DNA of 64,000 nt from Labrys okinawensis (GCF_002982075.1 NZ_PUEJ01000015.1:1-64000); one strand, 5' to 3'. Counted from the stretch's first letter, positions 8,374 to 17,407 are shown. Notes: generated by a model from the sequence alone, not told the origin. Numbers and translations: made by a program.

Positions 8374-8811
8374 AGGAGACACCGAGACGAGCCCACCCCG
8401 CGCAATAGCGCGCCCCCGAAATGAAAAAGCCCGCAACAACAATGCGCTAAAGGGTTCTTCACTTAGAGAAATCTCGCGCTGCGGCCGTCCGGCCGATTGC
8501 TTGCGGTATTGCCGGCATCGGCCGCTTCATCGCACCCCCATAAGGCCCGCACGCGCCCTTTCCCCGGTCACCATGTGCCCTACGTCACACGCCAGTCGGT
8601 GCCCCCTCGCCACGCCCTTTAAACTTGTCTCGATTTCCCCTATCTGGTTGCTCAATAGTCAAAGCGTCTTCCGAATTGGCGCAATTGCCAAGAAACGCAA
8701 AGACGCTCTGGCCAATCCGCTGGATTGGCCGGGAAACAACGAGCCTGGAGCAAATAAGCGCTCAGCATGAACGCGTTTTGCTCCGGGATGGCAAACCCAG
8801 GGGAGAGCCGC
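8374..8811 (+). promoter_or_regulatory. Intergenic region before the AAA-system operon, with two hairpins
   Basis: 438 bases without a gene. It contains the perfect hairpin GGCCAATCC-gct-GGATTGGCC at 8710-8730 and a second hairpin at 8744-8787 whose arms are GGAGCAAA and TTTGCTCC. The second one, with the preceding CGCAAAGACGC, recurs at 31517-31559. The ribosome-binding site GGGGAG at 8800-8805 precedes the ATG at 8812. A promoter for the five-gene block must lie here, but no convincing -35/-10 pair stands out. Confidence 0.5.
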
Positions 8812-9891
8812 ATGGCCGAGTTCGACGCCGCGATCAAGTCCGCCGAAGCTGAAATCAAGGCGGCCCAGGCCAAGATTTCCGAAGTCAGCTCGAGGATCGA
8901 GCTCGCCCATTCGAAGATGGAGAAGGGCGAGGATATTTCCATCGACATCCAGAACGCCACGCTCGACGACGTTCACGCCCATTCCAACGCGATGAACGCC
9001 AACATCGCCGAGCTCATCATGGGTCTCGACGACGTCACCGCCGGCTTCTCCAAGGAATTCGACGCCATGCGCGAGAAGTCCGGCTGGGAGAGCTTCGTGG
9101 GCATCTTCTCCTCCGCCAAGTCGGACTCCATGCGCGAGGAGCGCCTGCGCGCCGCCTCCATCGACGACAAGCTGCAGGACCTGATCTCCAAGTCCGACAT
9201 CATCGTCAACCTCCTGCAGAACCAGCTCGGCGTGCTCAACGACCACAAGGCCCGGGTTGAGAAGAACCTGTCCGGCACCCTGGCGGACCGCGAAGCCACC
9301 GTGGCGGAACTGGAGAAGATCCGCGCCCAAGTCCTGGCCATGGATCCCAAGATCATCGACCTCGAAAACAAGATCTCGATGGAACAGGATGCCGCCGCCC
9401 GCACGCGCCTGGAAACCGAACTCGCCCAGACCAATGCGACCTATAACAGCCTCGTGCAGGAAGAGCAGGTCAAGCTCGCGCAGTCGCAGACGCTGGAGCG
9501 CTATATCGAGCAGGGCAAGAGCTGGGTCGACAGCCTGCAGAACCAGGCCGCTACCCAGATGGTGCTGATCAACAAGCTACAGACCGACACCAAGCAGCGC
9601 GTGGTGCTCTATGATGCGCTCACCAAGTCGCTCAAGACGGCCCAGCAGCAGGATGTCGCCCACCGCATCAACGAGATCGGAGTCAAGACCGACCAAGAGG
9701 CCCAGGCTGCCATGGCCGCGATCGGCTCGGCCACCAATCAGCGCATGGCCGAGATGATGGAAAAGCACGAGGATCACATGGTCTTCGCCCGCAAGATCCT
9801 GGAAGAAAAGGCCAAATCCGACGAGCGCTTCGCCCGCCGCTTCGCCAAGATCGTCGAGAAGCACGACAAGAATCTCTATGGCGGGGCATGA
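8812..9891 (+). CDS. Uncharacterised coiled-coil protein, first gene of AAA+ system
   Basis: 359 residues from ATG 8812, chosen because of GGGGAG six bases upstream; an earlier in-frame ATG at 8767 falls inside a repeat hairpin. The protein is hydrophilic, has no signal peptide or membrane segment, and is rich in alanine, glutamate, lysine and glutamine with heptad-like spacing over residues 5-40 and about 130-260, so it should be mostly coiled coil. The C-terminus is basic (ARRFAKIVEKHDKNLYGGA). I do not recognise a named domain; similar proteins are sometimes labelled cell surface protein or compared with TelA, without support here. It opens a same-strand block with an AAA+ ATPase, suggesting it is a structural partner or substrate of that ATPase. 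Confidence 0.75.
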   Translation: MAEFDAAIKSAEAEIKAAQAKISEVSSRIELAHSKMEKGEDISIDIQNATLDDVHAHSNAMNANIAELIMGLDDVTAGFSKEFDAMREKSGWESFVGIFSSAKSDSMREERLRAASIDDKLQDLISKSDIIVNLLQNQLGVLNDHKARVEKNLSGTLADREATVAELEKIRAQVLAMDPKIIDLENKISMEQDAAARTRLETELAQTNATYNSLVQEEQVKLAQSQTLERYIEQGKSWVDSLQNQAATQMVLINKLQTDTKQRVVLYDALTKSLKTAQQQDVAHRINEIGVKTDQEAQAAMAAIGSATNQRMAEMMEKHEDHMVFARKILEEKAKSDERFARRFAKIVEKHDKNLYGGA

Positions 9892-9895
9892 AGCC

Positions 9896-10049
9896 TACCC
9901 TCCCCTGGAGGGGGAGGGTCGAGGCGAAGCCTCGGGGTGGGGTGGCAGTGCCGCCTTGCCCACGGGATAGCATGGAAGGCTTCAAATCCTTCCGGCAAAA
10001 TCACCCCACCCCGGCCCACGGGCCGACCCTCCCCTTCCAGGGGAGGGTA
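9896..10049. repeat. Intergenic inverted repeat, TACCCTCCCCT family (copy 1)
   Basis: Starts with TACCCTCCCCTGGAGGGGGA and ends with the inverted counterpart CCAGGGGAGGGTA. Inside are GAGGCGAAGCCTCGGGGTGG and CACCCCACCCC with GGCCCACGGGCC. A second copy with the same ends lies at 11252-11426. It separates two genes of the same block. Confidence 0.85.
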
Positions 10050-10069
10050 AAGATTGCCGAGGCCCGCCC

Positions 10070-11230
10070 TTGACCCCTCCCGGTAACGACCACGTCACCC
10101 TGCCGGATCCCCAGGCGATGCGGCGCTATTTCGGCAAGTTCTCCCGCATCATCCGCCATCTGCGGGAGATCGCCGGCCAGACCGGCCAGGGAAGCCAGGC
10201 AAGCCTCGTCGACGACGCCAAATATGGCGGCAGCGAGTTCGCCAGGATCCAGCTCGACCTGATCGAGAATTATCTGCAACGCCTGGCCAAGACTTTCACC
10301 GCCCTCAGCCTCAAGCACCTGATGTCGGGCCGCGTCTCCTCACTGCCGCTCACTTTGACGATCGACCGCTCGGAGAGCGGCTTTCCGGTGTTCCAGGAGA
10401 TCATGACGATGGCGAACGACCTCGTGCAGGTCGACCGCCACCTCGCCAACCAGCCGGACCAGGCCCGGCTGAAGGAGGCGATGATCGCGGCCATCCTCTC
10501 CGAACGGGCGAGACCCACCAGCCTGCAATATGCGATGAGCCAGCGCATCTATTACGAGACGCTGAAATCACGCGGCCTGTTCTTCGCCCAGAACCACCCG
10601 CAATTCCTGCTGTTGTCCGACGCCAAGGCGCAGCGCCGGCGCTATCTGCTGCATTGGGCCGTCTATGACAGCGCCCTTAGCCTGCCGGTGATCTACCTCC
10701 TGGTGGTCGAGGATACCGGCCATGTCATCCTCAACGAGGATCAGATGCGCTGGCCGCAGGTGCAGTCCCACCTGATGGCGCAGTCGCTTTCCAGCCTCAA
10801 GCTCCTCACCATCGCCCGCGGCTTCGACGTCGATTTCGACAATCTGCATCCCAAGCTCCTGAGGCGCATCCATGTCGGGCCGATGTATTCGCACGCCTTC
10901 ACCGAGCAGACCGGCCCCTTGCGTGAAATCCTCGCCGAGGTCTCGCGCACCGAGGAGAGCGACTGGGCCCTGGCCTGGACCATCGAGACGCTGGTCTCGG
11001 CCCGAAGCGAGCGGGTGCCCGCCGGCCTGCTTTCCACGGTGGAACGCGAGATCTTCGACCTTGACCAGTACCAGCCCGCTGCCGCCGAGGCGGGCGTGAC
11101 CCGGCTCGAACGCTCGCTCGTCCTGCCGGTGCTGCCCTATCAGGTTCTCGTCGACCGCGATCCGCCCGGTTTCCGCGACGTGCGCAAATATGTGGTCGGC
11201 GAGGACGGTTCCCTGCTGACGGGGTTTTAG
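10070..11230 (+). CDS. Uncharacterised 386-residue protein, second gene of AAA+ system
   Basis: Reading starts at TTG 10070, preceded by GAGG at suitable spacing; an ATG at 10118 (MRRYFGKFSRI) is the alternative and would give 370 residues. The protein is soluble, mixed alpha/beta by appearance, with no signal peptide, no nucleotide-binding loop and no recognised domain. Notable stretches are NHPQFLLLSDAKAQRRRYLL, LSLPVIYLLVVEDTG and a C-terminal VLPYQVLVDRDPPGFRDVRK. Residues 80-130 resemble an amphipathic helical bundle. It is flanked on both sides by copies of the same intergenic repeat. Gene context is the only functional hint: it lies between the coiled-coil protein and the AAA+ ATPase and is likely a component of the same complex. 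Confidence 0.75.
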   Translation: MTPPGNDHVTLPDPQAMRRYFGKFSRIIRHLREIAGQTGQGSQASLVDDAKYGGSEFARIQLDLIENYLQRLAKTFTALSLKHLMSGRVSSLPLTLTIDRSESGFPVFQEIMTMANDLVQVDRHLANQPDQARLKEAMIAAILSERARPTSLQYAMSQRIYYETLKSRGLFFAQNHPQFLLLSDAKAQRRRYLLHWAVYDSALSLPVIYLLVVEDTGHVILNEDQMRWPQVQSHLMAQSLSSLKLLTIARGFDVDFDNLHPKLLRRIHVGPMYSHAFTEQTGPLREILAEVSRTEESDWALAWTIETLVSARSERVPAGLLSTVEREIFDLDQYQPAAAEAGVTRLERSLVLPVLPYQVLVDRDPPGFRDVRKYVVGEDGSLLTGF

Positions 11231-11251
11231 AGGATGGGCAGAGGGCGTTCT

Positions 11252-11426
11252 TACCCTCCCCTGGAGGTATCGGCACTTCCTCTTGGAAGTGCCTGGGGTT
11301 GGCCCGCAGGGCCGGGGTGGGGTGTTCCTCCGTCGGAAAACTCTTTCCCTGATATTGATTGCCACGGGGTGCCTAGCCACTCCACCCCGATGCTTCGCAT
11401 CGCCCCTCCCCCTCCAAGGGAGGGTA
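11252..11426. repeat. Intergenic inverted repeat, TACCCTCCCCT family (copy 2)
   Basis: Begins TACCCTCCCCTGGAGG and closes with CCAAGGGAGGGTA. The interior differs from copy 1: it contains the hairpin CACTTCCTCTTGGAAGTG and GGCCCGCAGGGCC, followed by GGGGTGGGGTG and its distant complement CACTCCACCCC. It lies between the second and third genes of the AAA+ block, 20 bases before the next ATG. Confidence 0.82.
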
Positions 11427-11445
11427 GAAAGGCCACGAGGACCCC

Positions 11446-13398
11446 ATGACCGCTTCCCTCAATCTGATGGAAATCCGCGAAGCGGCGATCCGCGCGCATT
11501 ATCCCCAGGCCCTGGCCGTGATGGAGGGCTTCGACCATGCGCCGCGCATCGCCAAGGCGAGGCCCGCGCAGGCGGGCAGCGCGCCGGCCGAACGCTCGCC
11601 CGGCATTCCAACCGCGACCGGCCGGCTGTTCCGCGCCACCACGCCGGGGCTGACCGCGCGCTCCAGCGCGGCCCAGGACGGCGTCCACTTGATCGCCCGC
11701 ATCAGCCAGGCCGACCCGGGCGAAGCCTTGATGAGCCCGGCCCAGGCCAGCGTGCTGCAGGCTCTGCGCCGCTCCCTGGCCACCGCCATGGCGGTGGGCG
11801 AGCTTTATGAGGAGCGCACCGCCCTCGGCCAGCTCAAGCGCGACAATCGCGAGGGGCGCCTCGATCCGGCCCGGCGCGCCGAATTCGCCGAGCTCCTCGC
11901 GGCGGCCTCCCTCATCGGCCTGCATGTCACCGCCAACATGCTCTCCTTCCTGCTTGCCGCGCAGGCGAGCGAGGGCCAGGCCGAGGTCGGCGAACTCGAT
12001 GAAATCCTCACCGACAATCCCTCCATCGCCCTGCAAGGCGCCTTGTGGGAGCTCGACGGCATCCTGAGCCGGATGGATGGCAGCCTCAAGCTGGTACCGA
12101 CCCTGACCGCCTGGTGCGAGCGGCTGATGGAAGCGGTCGCCTTGCGCGCCGGTACCGCACCGCGCCTGGAAGCCTTCACCAGTGCCGCCTACCGCGTCGA
12201 GGCCGACGACTTCCAGCTCAACGGCTTCACGCCCGCCACCCACAAGCGCTCCACCGCGCTGACCATGGCCTTCAAGAAGCCGACCGAGGTGGTGGGCAAC
12301 CACATCGCCAAATACCAGTCGATGAAGCTGGCCAAGATGCTGATGGCCTATGATTTCGACAAGCGCCTCAACCCCTTCGCCGAGCTCGGCGGCTTCATCT
12401 TCACCTTCATGGGCGACGGCAAGCCCGGCACCGGCAAGACCACGCTGATCCAGATGATGGCCGGCCTGCTCAACGATTACTGCAGCAATGCCGGCTATCC
12501 CTTCCGCTATGCCAACCTCTCTACCGAGAGCATCGACAGCTACCAGGGCAAGTCGGCCCAGAACGCCAAGGCCTTCATCCGCGAGATCATCGACCCCGCC
12601 GTGATCGGCTTCGGCACCATCGACGACATCGACCAGCTCGCCGGCAAGCGCGGAGACCGACAATCCTCCTCGGGCCAGCTCGAGATTACCGCCGTGCTGA
12701 TGGAGAGCTTTGCCGGCGCCAATACGGTGGTGCGCGGCAATTGCACCTTCGGCATGTTCTCCAACTTCCCGGAGAATGTCGACGATGCCCTGCGCCAGCG
12801 CGCAGGCGCCCGCTTCCTGGTGGACGGGCCGCAGAGCAAGGAGGACTATATCGACCTGCTCTCCCTGCTGCTCGGCAAGCGCCACAAGATCCCGCTGGGC
12901 GAGCACGACCTCTTTGCCGCCCAGGAGATCAAGAAGGCGGTGGCCGCCTCCTACGAGGCGCATGCGCGCCCGCAGGAAGAGGCCCTGACCAAGGTGTTCG
13001 ACAGCGTGCAGGGCAAGATCGGGGCGCTCGACACCGTCGCCAAGCTCGGCGCCTATCTCAAGGCGATCCAGGAGGCGGACGAACGCTTCACCGGCCGCGC
13101 CATCAAGAACATCACCGATGCCATCAAGGTCAGGGCAATGGATTTCGAGCTGCCGGACGAGTGGATGGAAAAGCCCGACCTCTTCCTCACCAAGGATTAC
13201 GCCACCAAGCTTGCGATGATCTCCGAACTTGCCAAGCCGATCACGGTCGAGATGGTGATCCAGGAGATCAACCGTTACGCCGACAGCGAATTCCGCTATG
13301 CCGACAAGTCGGACGAGGCCGCCATCGATAATGCGGTGCGCGAGATGGGGCGCATGGAGGAAGCCAAGAAACGCTATCTGGAGCAGCGCGGAGCATGA
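11446..13398 (+). CDS. AAA+ family ATPase, core of uncharacterised five-gene system
   Basis: 650 residues. The N-terminal 300 residues are helical and unassigned. The AAA+ module starts near 315: Walker A GDGKPGTGKTT (323-333, K331), an unusual Walker B region VIGFGTIDDIDQ (386-397), a polar sensor-1 asparagine in FGMFSN (N440) and arginine-finger candidates in DDALRQRAGARF (R450, R452). The C-terminal 170 residues are again helical. GAGG precedes the ATG at 11446. No membrane segment or protease domain is present, so it probably remodels a partner protein rather than degrading it. The coiled-coil, DUF6638-like and DUF1523-like neighbours keep the same strand and order, arguing for one system. 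Function unknown. Confidence 0.85.
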   Translation: MTASLNLMEIREAAIRAHYPQALAVMEGFDHAPRIAKARPAQAGSAPAERSPGIPTATGRLFRATTPGLTARSSAAQDGVHLIARISQADPGEALMSPAQASVLQALRRSLATAMAVGELYEERTALGQLKRDNREGRLDPARRAEFAELLAAASLIGLHVTANMLSFLLAAQASEGQAEVGELDEILTDNPSIALQGALWELDGILSRMDGSLKLVPTLTAWCERLMEAVALRAGTAPRLEAFTSAAYRVEADDFQLNGFTPATHKRSTALTMAFKKPTEVVGNHIAKYQSMKLAKMLMAYDFDKRLNPFAELGGFIFTFMGDGKPGTGKTTLIQMMAGLLNDYCSNAGYPFRYANLSTESIDSYQGKSAQNAKAFIREIIDPAVIGFGTIDDIDQLAGKRGDRQSSSGQLEITAVLMESFAGANTVVRGNCTFGMFSNFPENVDDALRQRAGARFLVDGPQSKEDYIDLLSLLLGKRHKIPLGEHDLFAAQEIKKAVAASYEAHARPQEEALTKVFDSVQGKIGALDTVAKLGAYLKAIQEADERFTGRAIKNITDAIKVRAMDFELPDEWMEKPDLFLTKDYATKLAMISELAKPITVEMVIQEINRYADSEFRYADKSDEAAIDNAVREMGRMEEAKKRYLEQRGA

Positions 13399-13425
13399 GG
13401 CACGATGTCAGCACAGGGTCGGTTT

Positions 13426-13560
13426 CTGTCATCCCGGACGCGCTGCAGCAGGCAGTGATGCGGCGCAGATCCGGGACCGCCGGCAGGATGAGGCTCGTCT
13501 CCCTTGCGGTTCCGCATCTGCATCGCAGCATTTCATGCCGGGATGCGTGCGGAATGACAG
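13426..13560. repeat. Intergenic repeat, GTCATCCCGGAC family
   Basis: Runs from CTGTCATCCCGGACGCGCTG to CCGGGATGCGTGCGGAATGACAG, so the ends are inverted. The central GCAGATCCGGGACCG recurs at 19229-19355 and, slightly altered, at 58878-59004. Confidence 0.85.
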
Positions 13561-13582
13561 ATGGTCTTAGAAAGTCGCCGTC

Positions 13583-14917
13583 ATGATGGAGCGCCTGATC
13601 GAAGCGGGGCTGATGTTCGGGAACCTCATCGAGGTCTCCTCCCCCACCATGGTGGCGCGCTACAATGCGGCGCTGGAGAAACTCATCGGCAAGCGCACCA
13701 CGCTCACCGAATTTCACATCGACCTCTCCGGCTTCTCGCCGGAGGTCGGCGACGAGCTCGACGACATCCGCTACCTCAATCCCGAGGGCTGCAACCGGAT
13801 GTTCATCCTGCTCAGCCTCGACCAGCTCAAGGCGCCGCTGCTGAATGCCCAGTTCTCGACCATGCGGTCGGTGCTGCGCAACTTCATCCAGGACAATGCC
13901 AGGGAACTGATGGCGCTCAGCGTGCGCGAGGCCGTGATGGGCGAACTCGTGCACTCGATGTGGCGCATCAAGAGCCCGGCCGACCTCTTGGAGCTGCGCT
14001 CCGTCACCGTCGAGGCCAACACGCCGACCGACCGGCTGGGCGAGGCCGAGCAGCTGTCGCGCCTGATCGAGGATTTCCGCGCCAAGGACGATCTGTGGCA
14101 GGACGACGCCTATATCGACACCATGATCAAGCTCGCCGGCCGGGTGGGCGACATCACCCGCCATCCGGTGCGTTTCCGCAAGACCGAGTACAGCCAGGGC
14201 AATTTCTACACCAACTATTTCGACGGGCTCTATCTGTTCAGAGACATGTCCTACCCCGCCATGCTCTATCGCGGGGTGGCCCCGGGTTTTCCCAAGATCG
14301 GTGCGGTGGAAACCAAGGATCTCGAAAGCGCCGTGGATGTCTGGCACTTCCTGCAGCTCAACGGCTTGATCACCTCTGTCTTCGAGGCTGCCGATCTCAA
14401 TGCCAAGGCGCTGCTGCGCCAGCGGCTCGACTTCATGCTGGCCAATGTCCTCGCCGGCAAAGCCGACGCGCCGGCGGAACTGGCCCGCCTCAACCGCCAG
14501 GACCTGCGCCGCTTCGCCATGCGTCACGCCAATGACCTGCCGCCGGAATTCGAGGTGGTCGAGGCTGCCCTGCGCGCCGCCGAGCAGGGACTCAAGCCCC
14601 GCCTGCCCGGCCCGACGGAGCCGGGCTGCTTCTATCTCTATCGTGCTGCCCAACTGCCGGACCGTGATCTCGTCAACCAGCTCCTGAGCGAGTTCACGCC
14701 GCTCGACATCCGCCAGCTCTTCCTGTGCAACAAGCCCGCCTTCTACAAGGCCTATCAGGGCTGGACCGAGCGCAAGCAGAACTATGTGGTGGAGTTCCTG
14801 TCCAGGGACGAGGCGCTCAAGAACGACGAGGCCTGGGAGGATCTGTTCGGCGACGGCACGCCGGAGGAAGAGCCCCCGCCGCAGGCGGGACCCTGGGGCG
14901 CAATCCCGAAGGGATAA
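13583..14917 (+). CDS. DUF6638-like protein, fourth gene of AAA+ system
   Basis: 444 residues, soluble, no signal peptide. The N-terminus MERLIEAGLMFGNLIEVSSP, the FHIDLSGFSPEVGDE stretch and YLNPEGCNRMFILLS match what I remember of the DUF6638 family of alphaproteobacteria, where such proteins stand next to an AAA ATPase. The C-terminus holds PLDIRQLFLCNKPAFYKAY and an acidic tail ending in proline-rich EEEPPPQAGPWG. Two ATGs stand in tandem (13583 and 13586). No catalytic motif is recognisable. Being directly downstream of the AAA+ gene it may be an adaptor or substrate-recognition component; that is inference from context. Confidence 0.75.
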   Translation: MMERLIEAGLMFGNLIEVSSPTMVARYNAALEKLIGKRTTLTEFHIDLSGFSPEVGDELDDIRYLNPEGCNRMFILLSLDQLKAPLLNAQFSTMRSVLRNFIQDNARELMALSVREAVMGELVHSMWRIKSPADLLELRSVTVEANTPTDRLGEAEQLSRLIEDFRAKDDLWQDDAYIDTMIKLAGRVGDITRHPVRFRKTEYSQGNFYTNYFDGLYLFRDMSYPAMLYRGVAPGFPKIGAVETKDLESAVDVWHFLQLNGLITSVFEAADLNAKALLRQRLDFMLANVLAGKADAPAELARLNRQDLRRFAMRHANDLPPEFEVVEAALRAAEQGLKPRLPGPTEPGCFYLYRAAQLPDRDLVNQLLSEFTPLDIRQLFLCNKPAFYKAYQGWTERKQNYVVEFLSRDEALKNDEAWEDLFGDGTPEEEPPPQAGPWGAIPKG

Positions 14918-14984
14918 AGAACGGGTGGCTGGTCTTCAGAACCTGACTCTATGATCACAAACAGCGCGGAGAAAAGCTCAGTTT

Positions 14985-15063
14985 TGTCATACCCGGGCGT
15001 CCAGATACCGCCACTCGTCGAGAGTGCGGCACTGGCTTGCCGGGGCGAAGCCCGGCAATGACA
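14985..15063. repeat. Intergenic repeat, TGTCAT...ATGACA family
   Basis: Starts TGTCATACCCGGGCGTCCAG and ends GCCGGGGCGAAGCCCGGCAATGACA. It resembles copies at 43094-43182 and 48593-48686. It is followed at 15093-15180 by further imperfect hairpins (GGTCAGG...CAGACC), similar to DNA at 43219-43278. Confidence 0.75.
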
Positions 15064-15228
15064 GGAGCCGAGTTTTACAGATTTTCCGGTCAGGCTCTTC
15101 AGACCTGCCGGGGAGCCACCGCGCCGGAACGCGGGTCCGAACAACCGCCCCCTTGCCGGCCTCTTGGAAAGGCCCCACCTGTCGGATAGGAAGAAGCGGG
15201 CGAGATGCCCGCGCACACGGGAGAGTTC

Positions 15229-15915
15229 ATGCTGCGCCTGTTCAAATGGTTCCTGATCGTCCTGGTGCTGGTGGTCGGCTATTGCTGGCTCGACCAGGTG
15301 CTGCCGCGCTACGACGTGGTGCGCATCGTCGGCACCGACACCAAGCGCCTCGACAGCTCCGGCTTCTTCGACAGCGAGGCGCCCAATGTGCAGGCGACCA
15401 ACACGCGCGACGTGCGCTTCATCAACACCGTCTATCCCAGCGGCGCCCTCCGGGTGTATCGCAACGAGGATACCGACTGGGGCTTCCCCTGGTACTACAA
15501 GTTCGACTCCGGCAACCTGATGGCCGCCGCCCAGTCCTTCCAGTCCAGCTCCGAAAGCCCGAAATGGGTGGTGATCAAGAGCTATGGCTGGCGCGTCACC
15601 TATCTGACCATGTTCCCCAACGCGCTCTCGATCCGGGCAGCGACCGGGCCGGATGAATATGTCATTCCGTGGCTGCGGATCTTCGTGTTCGGCGGCCTGG
15701 CGATCGGGCTGATCTGGCTCTATTTCCGCCTGCGTCGCTTCAAGCGCGAGAGAATCGACCCGATGCTGACCCGCATCGAGGGCCACGTCAGTGCCGCCGC
15801 CGACGCCGTCGACGAACGGGCGGTGGCGGTGTCGAGCAGCGCCACCGGCTTCATGGCGCGGATCCGGCGTTGGCTCGACAGCTGGAAACCGAAGAACCAG
15901 CGGCGCTACAAGTAG
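15229..15915 (+). CDS. DUF1523-family membrane protein, fifth gene of AAA+ system
   Basis: 228 residues from ATG 15229, chosen because GGGAGAG lies just before it; an in-frame ATG at 15205 is less likely. One membrane helix at residues 5-21, an extracytoplasmic domain of about 125 residues and a second helix at 147-167, then a basic cytoplasmic tail. The domain contains YDVVRIVGTDTKR, RDVRFINTVYPSGALRVYRN and WVVIKSYGWRVTYLTMFPNA, matching my memory of DUF1523, a family of unknown function. As the only membrane-spanning member of the block it could anchor the complex to the inner membrane. A hairpin follows the stop. Confidence 0.8.
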   Translation: MLRLFKWFLIVLVLVVGYCWLDQVLPRYDVVRIVGTDTKRLDSSGFFDSEAPNVQATNTRDVRFINTVYPSGALRVYRNEDTDWGFPWYYKFDSGNLMAAAQSFQSSSESPKWVVIKSYGWRVTYLTMFPNALSIRAATGPDEYVIPWLRIFVFGGLAIGLIWLYFRLRRFKRERIDPMLTRIEGHVSAAADAVDERAVAVSSSATGFMARIRRWLDSWKPKNQRRYK

Positions 15916-15919
15916 GATC

Positions 15920-15949
15920 AAGTCTCGAGAATAGCTGACCTCGAGACTT
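15920..15949. terminator. Convergent hairpin terminator
   Basis: AAGTCTCGAG and CTCGAGACTT form a 10-bp perfect stem with a 10-base loop, five bases after the DUF1523 stop and seven before the end of the opposing GNAT gene. No T-run follows on the plus strand; as a symmetrical stem between convergent genes it may still block readthrough. Confidence 0.55.
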
Positions 15950-15956
15950 CAGCCGC

Positions 15957-16544
15957 TCAGGCCGCCGCTCTGGCGATACCGTCGCCCACGATCGTCAGGG
16001 TCAGCGGTCCCGGCAGCATTTCGCCGATGGCCTCGAAGGCGGGATGCTCAAGCGTCACCGCCGGATCGAGTTCGATCACGCCCATGGTCTCGCCCTGCGC
16101 GAAGCTGAGCTTGGCGTTGAAGCGGCGGGCCAGCGCTTTCATGCTGGCGTTGTCGGCATGGGTGGAGACCTCGAGGCGGGTATAGCCGAGGCCGAGCGCG
16201 TGCAGCAGCAGGCGCGCGAACAGGCGCCCGCCAATGCCCTGATGCTGGCGGTGACGTTCGACGCTGAAGGCGATCTGAGCCGTCGGCTCCGCCAATTCGG
16301 GCAATTCGTGCAATTCGGCCGCACCGAGAACCTGGCCATCCTCGACATAACCGATCACGGTTGCACCATCGCGGAAGCTGCGCTCTGCATAGTCGGCGAC
16401 GAAGGCGGCGCTGATGCCGCCGTTGAAACGGTCATGCCGGCTTTCGCGGTCCAGCCGCAGCAGGTGATCGCGAAACTTCGGCAGATCGGACGGTCTCAAC
16501 TGCCGGATAATGCCCCTGGGGGCCATGGTGGTGATCTGGTTCAT
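15957..16544 (-). CDS. GNAT-family N-acetyltransferase
   Basis: 195 residues. The acetyl-CoA binding loop is visible as ERHRQHQGIGGRLFARLL (the family Q/RxxGxG/A pattern), preceded by the beta strand TAQIAFSV and followed by LEVSTHADNASMKALARRFN. It starts IIRQLRPSDLPKFRDHLLRL, the usual GNAT opening. Substrate cannot be read from sequence. The ATG at 16544 has GAGG about eight bases upstream. It is a single gene, convergent with the AAA+ block and divergent from the DUF2239 gene 245 bases away. Confidence 0.82.
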   Translation of the reverse strand: MNQITTMAPRGIIRQLRPSDLPKFRDHLLRLDRESRHDRFNGGISAAFVADYAERSFRDGATVIGYVEDGQVLGAAELHELPELAEPTAQIAFSVERHRQHQGIGGRLFARLLLHALGLGYTRLEVSTHADNASMKALARRFNAKLSFAQGETMGVIELDPAVTLEHPAFEAIGEMLPGPLTLTIVGDGIARAAA

Positions 16545-16789
16545 CTCGCAGTCCTCGTGGCTTACCCCCGAGTCGTCACCTCCCTAGGATCCAAGATATT
16601 GTGCACCGCAACATGAATTGCAAGAAATCTCTGCCGCACCGCACACAGGGCTGCCATGCAGGAAAAAGACGCCTGCCGTTTTCCTGGCACGGCCGGCCTC
16701 TCTGTCGGATGCGCGCCCATATTCACCCGGGTAATATTGACATCGATTTCGCCCGAGCTTATCCTCCGGGTTAAACTGGATCAGCGATC

Positions 16790-17407
16790 ATGACCCATCT
16801 TGCCCTCATCGCCTTCGCCGGACGCAAGTGTCTGGCCGAAGGGGATGCCATCACCGTTGCCATCGCCATCCGCCAGGCCCAGGACGCGGGCGAGGCCTCG
16901 CCGGTGCATGTTTTCGAAGAGGCGACGGGCAGACCTGTCGATCTCGACCTGCGCGGCACGCCGGAGGACATCCGCGCGCGCTATGCCCTGATCGAGCCGC
17001 CGCCGCGCGGGCCGGGGCGTCCCAAGCTCGGCGTCGTCGCCCGCGAAATCACCCTGCTGCCGCGTCATTGGGATTGGCTGGCCTCCCAGCCGGGCGGTGC
17101 CTCCGTGGCGCTGCGCCGGCTGGTCGACGAGGCACGCCATGCCTCCGAGGCGACGGACCGGCTGCGCGAGGCGCGCGAGGCCGCCTACCGTTTCATGAGT
17201 GCCATGGCCGGCGACGAGCCCCATTATGAGGAAGCGATTCGCGCCCTGTTTGCCGGCGACGACGAAAAATTCGCTGCCATGATCGCCGGCTGGCCCGACG
17301 ACATCAGCAGGCATGCGCATAAGCTGGCCAAAGCTGCCTTTGCGATCGCACCACACGGCGAGAGTCAAATCCCCTATCAGGCTGCGATCGCCGGTCGTCG
17401 CGCCTAA
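16790..17407 (+). CDS. DUF2239-family protein
   Basis: 205 residues, soluble, no signal peptide. The segment PGRPKLGVVAREITLLPRHWDWLASQPGGASVAL is the hallmark I remember for DUF2239, a proteobacterial family of unknown function; PGRPKLG resembles a minor-groove AT-hook and the following helix-rich stretch resembles a small DNA-binding fold, so a regulatory role is possible but unproven. The N-terminal half contains VTVAIAIRQAQDAGEASPVHVFEEATGRPVDLDL. It is a single gene between a GNAT gene and the polyamine locus. Confidence 0.8.
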   Translation: MTHLALIAFAGRKCLAEGDAITVAIAIRQAQDAGEASPVHVFEEATGRPVDLDLRGTPEDIRARYALIEPPPRGPGRPKLGVVAREITLLPRHWDWLASQPGGASVALRRLVDEARHASEATDRLREAREAAYRFMSAMAGDEPHYEEAIRALFAGDDEKFAAMIAGWPDDISRHAHKLAKAAFAIAPHGESQIPYQAAIAGRRA

